Positions 1 through 6,637 of a DNA stretch of 6,637 bases are shown in pieces. Source of the DNA: Methanosarcinales archaeon (GTDB lineage Archaea > Halobacteriota > Methanosarcinia > Methanotrichales > Methanotrichaceae); assembly GCA_013415595.1 (NCBI GenBank), contig JAAEEW010000025.1:1-6637 (forward strand), given 5' to 3'. A model generated the notes under the pieces. It saw only the letters and a list, made by a program, of their open reading frames with translations. It did not search any database and was not told the origin of the DNA. Within the stretch, counting starts at the first letter, position 1. Each line of letters starts with the position of its first letter. The translations under genes were made by a program, and so were the position numbers.

Positions 1-4
1 AAAC

Positions 5-21
5 TTTTTTTGACGATTTTT
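5..21 (+). terminator. T-run, possible end of an upstream transcript
   Basis: Seven T residues (5-11) and then five (17-21) occur in two copies of TTTTTGA separated by CGA. T-rich tracts on the non-template strand are the main termination signal of archaeal RNA polymerase and need no hairpin. No upstream gene is visible, so the link to one is inference. The tract could equally belong to an AT-rich intergenic region. Confidence 0.3.
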
Positions 22-207
22 GATGATGGATGCCGTTCCCCCGGAGAATTATTCATTAAATACATTCACAGGCATCTTAATCGATCAATCTCTTGCCAGC
101 CCGGGTCCATTTTATGTCAGCATTAAATAGATCCCGCCCCTAATTTGCTTTTCTGGCGGCTGCAGTTATGGGCATTTTGATCATGGCCCTTTTAGGCCAG
201 CATCATA

Positions 208-215
208 TTTAAATA
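208..215 (+). promoter_or_regulatory. TATA box of the cold-shock protein gene
   Basis: TTTAAATA matches the archaeal TATA consensus. A start about 25 bp downstream would fall near 235-238, giving a leader of roughly 15 nt that still contains the GGGGA ribosome-binding element at 241-245. A second ATTAAATA lies at 122-129 and could serve as an additional upstream promoter, giving a leader of about 100 nt. The nearer box is preferred because of its spacing. Confidence 0.6.
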
Positions 216-251
216 GGGGGTAGTGGTAGCAGATATTACCGGGGAATTTAA

Positions 252-446
252 ATGGTCACGGGTACTGTAAAGTTCTTTAACAGAACAAAGCAATTCGGTT
301 TTATTGCCGGAGATGACGGAAAGGATTATTTCGTTCACGCAACTGGTTTGAAGCCAAATGTCACCATCGATGAGGGCGACAAAGTCAGCTTCGAAGTAGT
401 GACCGGTGATAGAGGTCCCAAGGCTGATAAAGTAGAGAAGGTGTAA
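252..446 (+). CDS. Cold-shock-domain (CspA-like) RNA-binding protein
   Basis: This 64-residue protein is a single cold-shock domain and nothing else, close to the 65-70 residues usual for the family. Such proteins form a five-strand OB-fold barrel that binds single-stranded RNA or DNA and are thought to act as RNA chaperones. The opening GTVKFFN (residues 4-10) matches the family GxVKWFN, with Phe in place of Trp. The RNP1-like motif is KQFGFI (13-18), with Gln where most members have Gly, and the RNP2-like motif is YFVHAT (26-31). The closing part, EGDKVSFEV to ADKV, is typical of strands 4 and 5. The ATG has a GGGGA element six bases upstream. The gene appears monocistronic: its own TATA box precedes it and a hairpin with a T-run follows. 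Members are common in bacteria and occur in some methanogens and haloarchaea. Cold induction cannot be judged from the sequence. Confidence 0.93.
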   Translation: MVTGTVKFFNRTKQFGFIAGDDGKDYFVHATGLKPNVTIDEGDKVSFEVVTGDRGPKADKVEKV

Positions 447-461
447 ACCAACTCTTTTGCT

Positions 462-493
462 GGTTGGAGATTCTCCAGCCGGGCCAAATTTTT
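462..493 (+). terminator. Hairpin plus T-run after the cold-shock gene
   Basis: GGTTGGAG (462-469) pairs with CTCCAGCC (473-480) around a three-base ATT loop, giving an eight-pair stem with one G-U wobble. A run of five T follows at 489-493. It starts 16 bases after the stop codon. An alternative weaker stem (AACCA with TGGTT, from about 446) overlaps it. In archaea the T-run is probably the working part. Confidence 0.6.
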
Positions 494-861
494 ACCGAGC
501 ATTTGTAATTAAAATTAGCTTAGTTCTTCTGTTTGGTATTTAATATATCTATATTTTTAGATGCAATATTGATTTTTCGGTCCGTAATTTATTGTGTAGG
601 CCGGATCATAGACGTCCTGGACCAAAAGGGGGCTGATCCCACCTCCAGGCAGAAGCTTAAAATTATTTGATAATTATCTTCCCGCCGGATAGCTGATAGC
701 GTAAGGATGGCATCTCCCAAAGGATACAGCCGTCTTTTCAGCCTGCCGTCTCCGATGTGCAGGTTTGAGAACTAAAACCTCCTGATATCAGCACCAGTAG
801 CTCCGGTTTGAAGATGCCTCAGGTCCGTTGCCTTCGGATTCAAGGGTTCACAGGTCAGTCC
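494..861 (+). other. Gene-free leader region upstream of tex
   Basis: No protein gene of convincing length is seen here. Two AT-rich TATA candidates are present: TTTAATATA near 539-547 and CTTAAAATTA at 656-665. They would give leaders of roughly 290 or 180 nt, both long for an archaeal mRNA. Between them CCTGGA (616-621) can pair with TCCAGG (644-649), and a perfect palindrome GATAATTATC lies at 669-678. A 22-codon ATG frame (707-775) has GTAAGG immediately against its start, too close for a normal Shine-Dalgarno, so it is not called as a gene. I recognise no known riboswitch or stable RNA. Confidence 0.45.
852..855 (+). promoter_or_regulatory. Ribosome-binding site deciding the tex start
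   Basis: AGGTCA at 852-857 matches five of six bases of the AGGTGA core complementary to the archaeal 16S tail. The AGGT core ends six bases before the ATG at 862. The in-frame alternatives, TTG at 808 and ATG at 814, have no comparable element. Their extra 16-18 residues do not resemble Tex proteins, so 862 is preferred. Confidence 0.5.
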
Positions 862-3036
<2,175 letters not shown>

Positions 3037-3194
3037 GATCTGCAGCTCATCCTTCCCCCCGGGCTCATTTTCCGGCCTATCATGGCGACATTATTCATTC
3101 TGCAATTAAGCGGCGCGGCTTAAAGAGAAGGGAAGGCCTCCGCCGGGCTGACCTCGGCCCCCGGTCCAATGGCACCAGTCCACAGGGCGCAGCC

Positions 3195-3202
3195 CTTAAA
3201 TA
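3195..3202 (+). promoter_or_regulatory. TATA box of the TetR-family gene
   Basis: CTTAAATA is a near-perfect methanogen TATA box. A start about 25 bp downstream of its centre falls near 3223-3226, only about ten bases before the ATG at 3234, so the transcript should be almost leaderless. It directly abuts the operator at 3203. Confidence 0.7.
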
Positions 3203-3221
3203 TGACTGACCGCCAGTCAGT
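3203..3221 (+). promoter_or_regulatory. Overlapping palindromic operator pair, probable TetR autoregulatory site
   Basis: Two perfect inverted repeats share the same bases. TGACTG (3203-3208) pairs with CAGTCA (3214-3219), and ACTGAC (3205-3210) pairs with GTCAGT (3216-3221). Both have five-base spacers, and their centres are two bases apart. The TGACTGAC/GTCAGTCA type of half-site is common in TetR-family operators. The site begins right after the TATA box and covers the expected transcript start, where a bound repressor would block polymerase recruitment. That the neighbouring TetR protein binds here is inference from position and symmetry. Confidence 0.65.
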
Positions 3222-3233
3222 TAAGGCTTGAAC

Positions 3234-3845
3234 ATGACCCGGATAACCAAGGACCGCCAGGAGAGAAGACAGGAGCTGATCGAGGCCTCCAAGCGCTTAT
3301 TTTTGCAGAGAGGGTACGACCAGACCGCGGTATACGATATCGTAAAAGAAGTAAACGTGGCTCAGGGAACCTTCTATTACCACTTCGCCTCCAAGGCCGA
3401 TTTGCTGGAGGCGGTGGTGGAGAGCAGATTCGGAGGGCTGGAGGATGAGGTCCGGGACGTGGCGTCCGATCCCCGGGAGGACGATGCACAGAAGGTCAAC
3501 GACATCATCAATCAAATGCTGCAAAGCTTCACCGCCAACCGGGAGATCCTGGAGTTCATACATCAGGACGGCAACATGGTGCTTCACGAGAGGCTGATGA
3601 AGACCGCCTTTGACCTGCTGGTCCCCCTTCTGGCCCAGACTCTGGCCGCCGGCGCGCAGAAGGAACGGTTTGACGTTTCTCACCCAGAGGAGACGGCCGA
3701 ATTCCTGGTGGCCGCCATTGCCTACCTGTTCCACCAGCCGGACCTGGTGGATCCGAAACGACTGGAGAGCATGCGAGCCACCCTGGAGCTGGTGCTGACC
3801 AGGGTCCTGGGGGTGCAGGACGACCAGTTCCACTTGAAGGTGTAA
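3234..3845 (+). CDS. TetR/AcrR family transcriptional repressor
   Basis: This 203-residue protein has the usual TetR length and layout. The N-terminal DNA-binding domain covers about residues 8-60: RQELIEASKRLFLQRGYDQTAVYDI, then the recognition-helix segment VNVAQGTFYYHFASKADLLEAVV, whose GTFYYHF core is a family signature. The remaining 140 residues are helical and poorly conserved, as expected for a ligand-binding and dimerisation domain; their sequence gives no clue to the ligand. The ATG at 3234 is chosen over an in-frame TTG at 3228, since the transcript should start only about ten bases upstream and only a weak AAGG (3223-3226) is available. The operator between TATA box and start suggests autorepression. 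The exporter gene 81 bases downstream on the same strand is the likeliest other target, so a metal-responsive role is possible but unproven. Canonical metal sensors are usually from other families, and no clear metal-binding cluster is visible here. Confidence 0.92.
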   Translation: MTRITKDRQERRQELIEASKRLFLQRGYDQTAVYDIVKEVNVAQGTFYYHFASKADLLEAVVESRFGGLEDEVRDVASDPREDDAQKVNDIINQMLQSFTANREILEFIHQDGNMVLHERLMKTAFDLLVPLLAQTLAAGAQKERFDVSHPEETAEFLVAAIAYLFHQPDLVDPKRLESMRATLELVLTRVLGVQDDQFHLKV

Positions 3846-3881
3846 GACCCGAAGGTGCGAATAGCCGGAGTTAGCTGACAA

Positions 3882-3917
3882 TTTTTAGATTTGGATTTGG
3901 GACTTTCAATTTGAGGA
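3882..3917 (+). promoter_or_regulatory. AT-rich spacer with possible promoter and Shine-Dalgarno before the exporter
   Basis: The 81-base gap contains a T5 run (3882-3886), a GATTTG-GATTTGG direct repeat, and a GAGG element (3913-3916) ten bases before the ATG at 3927. The T-rich part could end some repressor transcripts or, read as a weak TATA element, start a short-leader exporter transcript. The sequence does not decide between these, and co-transcription with the repressor is also possible. Confidence 0.3.
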
Positions 3918-3926
3918 CGTCTTAAG

Positions 3927-4892
3927 ATGCAGCCGGGAGAAAACAAATTGCAGCAGGCCGGGGAGGCAGTGAACAAGAAGAAGTCCAGGGCAGCTCTGCT
4001 CTCTGTAGCCTCCAACAGCGTCCTGGTGCTGCTGAAGCTGGCGGTGGGCCTGGGCATCGGATCGGTCTCGGTGATCTCCGAGGCCATCCACTCCGGGGTG
4101 GACCTGCTGGCGGCGGTGATCGCCTTCATCGCCGTCCGCAAGTCGGGCAAGCCCGCCGACCGCCACCATCCCTTCGGCCACGGCAAGGTGGAGAACATCT
4201 CCGGAAGCGTGGAGGCCATGCTCATCTTCCTGGCGGCGGCCTGGATCATCCTGGAGGCTCTCCGGAAGCTGATGAACCCGGAGCCCCTGGAGGCTGCCGG
4301 CTGGGGTGTGATGGTGATGCTTCTCTCTGCCAGCGCCAACATCTTCGTATCCCGCCGGCTCTTCCAGGTGGGAAAGGAGACCGACTCCCTGGCTCTCCAG
4401 GCTGATGCCTGGCACCTGAGAACCGACGTCTACACCTCCGCCGGGGTTATGGCCGGACTGCTGATCATAATAGCAGGCCGGCTGCTGGTCCCGGGAGTCA
4501 ACCTGAGCTGGGTGGACCCGGTGGCAGCCATGGTCGTGGCCGCCCTGATCATCAAGGCCGCCTACGAGCTGACGGTGCAGTCCGCCCGGGACCTCCTGGA
4601 CGTCTGCCTGCCCCCGGAGGACGAGAGGGCTATTCGGAGATGTATCCAGTCATTTGGACCGGCCGTCCGGGGCTACCACCACCTGCGCACCCGCAAGTCC
4701 GGTCCCTACCGCTTCGTGGAGTTTCACCTGCTGGTGGACGCCACCATGACCGTGGACGAGGCCCACCGCATCGCCGAGGTGATGGCCGACGCCATCAGGG
4801 GCCGCTGCCCGGGCACAACGGCCACCATCCACATCGAGCCCTGCAACGGGGCCTGCCCCTCCTCGCCTCCGGAGAACTCCCACGCCGGATGA
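3927..4892 (+). CDS. Cation diffusion facilitator (CDF) family metal ion exporter
   Basis: This 321-residue membrane protein of the CDF family would export divalent metal (zinc, iron or manganese type) from the cytoplasm, normally by proton antiport as a dimer. About six hydrophobic segments span residues 24-214. The paired metal-site motifs are present: H55-x3-D59 in the second segment (SEAIHSGVDLL) and H163-x3-D167 in the fifth (ADAWHLRTDVYTS). The conserved loop HPFGHGKVE is at 81-89. The His/Asp pairing suggests zinc-like selectivity but does not prove it. The cytoplasmic domain (about 215-305) keeps H267, D271 and the closing HIEP motif (302-305). The tail adds C306-x3-C310 and a Pro/Ser stretch, which many homologues lack. 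A GTG in frame at 3969 has GGAGG only two bases away, so the ATG at 3927 is preferred, though the first 15 residues look unconserved. It follows a TetR-type repressor that may control it. Confidence 0.93.
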   Translation: MQPGENKLQQAGEAVNKKKSRAALLSVASNSVLVLLKLAVGLGIGSVSVISEAIHSGVDLLAAVIAFIAVRKSGKPADRHHPFGHGKVENISGSVEAMLIFLAAAWIILEALRKLMNPEPLEAAGWGVMVMLLSASANIFVSRRLFQVGKETDSLALQADAWHLRTDVYTSAGVMAGLLIIIAGRLLVPGVNLSWVDPVAAMVVAALIIKAAYELTVQSARDLLDVCLPPEDERAIRRCIQSFGPAVRGYHHLRTRKSGPYRFVEFHLLVDATMTVDEAHRIAEVMADAIRGRCPGTTATIHIEPCNGACPSSPPENSHAG

Positions 4893-5048
4893 TGCGGACC
4901 CCGGGGCCTGGGGATCAGGGCGCAGGCCAAATGCTGAGCCAGGAAGTGCTGAGCTGTCGCCATTCCGATTTAGAGACGGCAGCCTTCCAGCCCTGCGGGA
5001 AGCTTCCGGCTCTGCAGGAGGGAACAGACCTCATCCAGCCTCCAGCGG

Positions 5049-5522
5049 TCATGCTCCCGCCTCCCTGGCCATCAGCTCCGAGGAGATCATGGTGCCCTTG
5101 CAGGTGTTCAGGTTGATCGAGGAGAGCATCCCCACCACCCGACCCCCCTGGACCACCGGCGCCCCGCTCTCCCCCGGGCCGGGCATGTCTCCGGGAGAGA
5201 GGACGATCATGCACAGGGACCAGGAGATGTCGGACACCCGGCAGCGCCGGATGCCCAGCCTGCTGGATACCTCCGCCTCGCCAAACTCCGGCGGGCATAG
5301 AAGGGTGGCCTTTGCCTGGGGCACCCGGAAATAGGCCAGGTCGTACTCCCGCCGGAGACTGGAGACCCTGGTCTTCACCCCGCCCACCTCCAGGAGGTCG
5401 CTGCCGGAGTACTGGAATATGTGGGCGGCGGTGACCCCCAGGTAGCCGTTTCCGGCGGAAAGGAAGGCGGCGACCGTCCCCCTCTGCCGGCCTGAACTCA
5501 GGGCATCTCCGCATTGCAGCAT
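5049..5522 (-). CDS. Small trypsin-like serine protease
   Basis: From the ATG at 5522 this is 157 residues. A chymotrypsin-fold (clan PA) protease is indicated by the three catalytic blocks in the right order. H34 lies in LGVTAAHIF, D61 in EYDLAYFRV, and S119 in GESGAPVV, where Glu replaces the Asp usual in GDSG. VGMLSSINL after the serine matches the last barrel strands. It is much shorter than secreted trypsins of 220 or more residues. From this start there is no signal peptide or membrane segment, so it is probably cytoplasmic. A TTG at 5534 with AGGA just upstream is a plausible alternative start. The same frame is open back to 5864, but that extension runs antisense to the acetyltransferase fragment and has low-complexity Ser/Arg composition, so it is not adopted. 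Its end faces the exporter gene across 156 bases. Substrate and role are unknown; a regulatory or defence-related protease is possible but nothing nearby supports it. Confidence 0.75.
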   Translation of the reverse strand: MLQCGDALSSGRQRGTVAAFLSAGNGYLGVTAAHIFQYSGSDLLEVGGVKTRVSSLRREYDLAYFRVPQAKATLLCPPEFGEAEVSSRLGIRRCRVSDISWSLCMIVLSPGDMPGPGESGAPVVQGGRVVGMLSSINLNTCKGTMISSELMAREAGA

Positions 5523-5673
5523 GTTAATGGTCAATGCATCCTGTAAGGCAATATCCCTTTGCCCCGGGGGACGGTTCCATCCGGATAAGAGGGCTGCAGG
5601 GACGCCATCTGAGCTTCGAGTGGCCGGGAGGGATAGCTCTTTTTGTTTGTAGAAAAAGAGGCGGAGAATTACG

Positions 5674-5880
5674 ATGACCGTCATTAGAGATGAGGAGCCA
5701 AGAGACGCTTTGCCGGTGCGCCGCCTTCTGGAGGAGGCGTTTGGCCGGCAGGAGGAGGCCGAGCTGGTGGAGGAGCTCCGCCAGAACGGAGGGGCAGCCA
5801 TCTCCCTGGTGGCCGAGGTGGACGGGGAGGTAGCAGGGCACATTTTCTTCTCCCCGATGACCATGGTAGTCTACCTTTAA
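5674..5880 (+). pseudogene. GNAT acetyltransferase, 5' fragment only
   Basis: The first 64 codons read as the start of a GNAT N-acetyltransferase of the type with EEAFGRQEEAELVEELR (residues 20-36) and ISLVAEVDGEVAGHIFFSP (43-61). GGAG at 5663-5666 gives a good ribosome-binding site seven bases before the ATG. Intact relatives are about 165-170 residues. This frame ends after 68, with only VVYL after SPMTM, and it lacks the whole acetyl-CoA pyrophosphate-binding loop (R/QxxGxG/A) and the C-terminal half. It cannot be a working acetyltransferase. Similarity stops at the palindrome starting at 5865, and no continuation is seen in any frame up to the window end. It is divergent from the protease gene, with about 150 bases between the two starts. 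Confidence 0.75.
5865..5876. repeat. Left copy of a palindromic 12-mer inverted repeat
   Basis: GGTAGTCTACCT is found here and its exact reverse complement occurs at 6506-6517. The first 11 bases are themselves a palindrome (GGTAG-T-CTACC). This copy sits exactly where the acetyltransferase reading frame loses family similarity. It may be one end of an inserted element or a recombination scar. Confidence 0.5.
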
Positions 5881-5980
5881 CGTGTTGTTAGCTACGAAAA
5901 ACGTAACAATAGACCCCGCCCGCCGATCAATTCGGTGATCAATGGCGTACGCAACGGTAAAATATGAGGAAATAATTATT

Positions 5981-6049
5981 ATGAAGTCAATCGAAAACAT
6001 AATAAATAACAATTACAATATGAAATATGGAATTCCCTCACGGAGATGA
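5981..6049 (+). CDS. Possible 22-codon leader ORF before the small hypothetical gene
   Basis: An ATG at 5981 opens a 22-residue Asn/Ile-rich frame (MKSIENIINNNYNMKYGIPSRR). Its stop TGA (6047-6049) forms the last bases of the next gene's Shine-Dalgarno GGAGATGA. A GAGG at 5966-5969 lies 11 bases before its start. The arrangement would allow translational coupling, but the frame is short and AT-rich, so chance is a serious alternative. If transcription starts from the AT-rich box at 5999-6009, this frame is not transcribed at all. Confidence 0.2.
   Translation: MKSIENIINNNYNMKYGIPSRR
6042..6049 (+). promoter_or_regulatory. Strong Shine-Dalgarno of the small hypothetical gene
   Basis: GGAGATGA differs by one base from GGAGGTGA, the perfect complement of the archaeal 16S tail, and ends six bases before the ATG at 6056. 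It is the strongest such site in the window and supports that start. Possible TATA elements upstream are ATAATAAATAA (5999-6009) and TAAAATAT (about 5958-5965). Confidence 0.6.
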
Positions 6050-6055
6050 AACAGG

Positions 6056-6367
6056 ATGACTAAGTATCTTATTAAGTGGCAGAAGAACGAATCTTTAATG
6101 CCGCCAGATCCTGCTATGATGGTTAAGTTGCAGTTATCATTGCTGGAAGGGGCCAAGGAAGATTTGAAGTCTGGTAAGATGATTGACTGGGGATCTTATT
6201 GCGATGCATCTGGCGGATATTGCATTGCGGAAGGAAATGAGTCTGAACTGTTCGATCAACTGCTGAAATGGTATCCGTATATCACATTCGATGCTAAGCC
6301 GGTCCTCAATGTGGATCAAGTTATTGGAGCACTAAATAAAGTCATGTTTGAATCTACGCTAAAGTAG
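6056..6367 (+). CDS. Small hypothetical protein, probably an alpha/beta-barrel-like domain
   Basis: This 103-residue soluble protein has no signal peptide or membrane segment. The layout is an N-terminal strand (KYLIKWQ), a helix (about 19-40, MMVKLQLSLLEGAKEDLKSG), a hairpin around DWGSYCDASGGYCIAEG (44-60), a second helix (62-72), a strand (YITFDAKPVL) and a last helix (86-97). That order resembles small ferredoxin-like dimeric alpha/beta-barrel proteins. From memory it looks like uncharacterised proteins of about 95 residues found in methanogens, with the same DWG...GY.I.EG centre; a database search would be needed to confirm. C49 and C56 flank the SGGY turn. Codon use is AT-richer than in the genes before it. 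It lies between the two copies of the palindromic repeat. No function is assigned. Confidence 0.7.
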   Translation: MTKYLIKWQKNESLMPPDPAMMVKLQLSLLEGAKEDLKSGKMIDWGSYCDASGGYCIAEGNESELFDQLLKWYPYITFDAKPVLNVDQVIGALNKVMFESTLK

Positions 6368-6637
6368 GGCAGCGTGTTGGTGGCCATAAATACCGAAGCA
6401 AGAGACCTCTTTCATCTTGATGGCTTTTGCGGAGAACTAATCGGAATCCAATTAACTCTGTTATTGCTCGCTAAACTCACAGCGAACCGTCGATCAACTC
6501 GACGTAGGTAGACTACCCCGCACCCCAGTTTCTATAAACGTCCCTGCCGTCATTTTCCTCAAGCCAACACTTTTATCCTCCACCGCATAAGCCAATGGAG
6601 CATGAGATCCCTGTCGGGTAACGTCGGAGGCCTGGAC
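6368..6637. other. Non-coding or degenerate tail of the window
   Basis: No gene is recognised here. The plus-strand frame of the preceding gene stays open past its TAG for another 47 codons to 6511, and a minus-strand frame is open from the window edge to a TGA at 6494-6496 (47 codons). Neither shows a family I know. Small inverted repeats are present: CGTCGA/TCGACG around 6488-6504 and CAAGA/TCTTG near 6400-6419. The minus frame could be the 3' end of a gene lying mostly outside the window. Confidence 0.35.
6506..6517. repeat. Right copy of the palindromic 12-mer inverted repeat
   Basis: AGGTAGACTACC is the exact reverse complement of 5865-5876. Because the core is palindromic, it can also be read as a direct repeat with one central mismatch (T against A). 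It closes an AT-rich segment of about 650 bases that contains the small hypothetical gene. No transposase is present between the copies, so a full autonomous insertion sequence is excluded. Confidence 0.5.

Noticed and set aside
707..775. A 22-codon ATG frame in the tex leader.
   Set aside because: The only purine-rich element touches the start codon, the peptide is nondescript, and short frames like this are expected by chance.
808..861. An earlier tex start at TTG 808 or ATG 814.
   Set aside because: There is no Shine-Dalgarno, and the added residues are unlike Tex. The ATG at 862 has AGGT at proper spacing, although an earlier start cannot be excluded.
4893..5048. GGCCT/AGGCC inverted repeat and GGAAGCTTCC palindrome between the convergent exporter and protease genes, as a bidirectional terminator.
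   Set aside because: No T-run follows on either strand, and such short repeats are common in GC-rich DNA.
5523..5864. Long N-terminal extension of the minus-strand protease frame, including an ATG at 5684 with a short hydrophobic run.
   Set aside because: It is antisense to the acetyltransferase fragment, is Ser/Arg-rich in a way typical of shadow frames, and no protease feature lies upstream of residue 115 of that frame.
5524..6012. A 162-codon minus-strand frame starting with a hydrophobic segment that looks like a membrane protein start.
   Set aside because: The rest is the antisense of the acetyltransferase fragment and an intergenic region, with no family resemblance or ribosome-binding site.
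6500..6540. A GTGCG string on the minus strand resembling the 5' end of a group II intron.
   Set aside because: No domain V-like hairpin or reverse transcriptase sequence is visible; the five-base match is chance level.
6494..6637. A minus-strand frame open from the window edge, possibly the C-terminus of an outside gene or transposase.
   Set aside because: Forty-seven codons without recognisable similarity are not enough to call a gene.

Overview
The window looks like part of a high-GC methanogenic archaeon, most likely close to Methanothrix (Methanosaeta). The archaeal call rests on TATA-type promoters (TTTAAATA or CTTAAATA) about 25 bp before likely transcript starts, very short leaders, and Shine-Dalgarno matches to an archaeal 16S tail. 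The genus is an inference from base composition and gene content, not something the sequence proves.

Layout. Positions 1-251 are AT-rich and hold T-runs, probably the end of transcription from an upstream gene, then the promoter of a 64-residue cold-shock-domain protein (252-446). That gene is followed by a hairpin and T-run. A 415-base gene-free stretch leads into a large Tex-type RNA-binding transcription accessory protein (862-3036). Next come a TetR-family repressor (3234-3845) with a paired palindromic operator wedged between its TATA box and start codon, and, 81 bases downstream on the same strand, a cation diffusion facilitator metal exporter (3927-4892). A small trypsin-like serine protease lies on the minus strand (5049-5522). 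Divergent from it is the first third of a GNAT acetyltransferase gene (5674-5880), which loses family similarity at a short palindrome. The rest of the window is clearly AT-richer. It holds one small hypothetical gene (6056-6367) and a non-coding tail, and an inverted copy of the same palindrome lies at 6506-6517.

How the genes fit together. The cold-shock protein and Tex both bind nucleic acid and may both serve RNA metabolism, but they have separate promoters. The repressor and the metal exporter look like one functional unit: the repressor should silence its own promoter and possibly the exporter. The protease, broken acetyltransferase and AT-rich segment form an accessory region with signs of insertion and decay.

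I do not see a clear undescribed multi-gene system. The items most worth a second look are the palindrome-bounded AT-rich segment that ends the acetyltransferase, the overlapping operator pair, the in-frame 15-base repeats at the start of Tex, and the minimal intracellular-looking serine protease.
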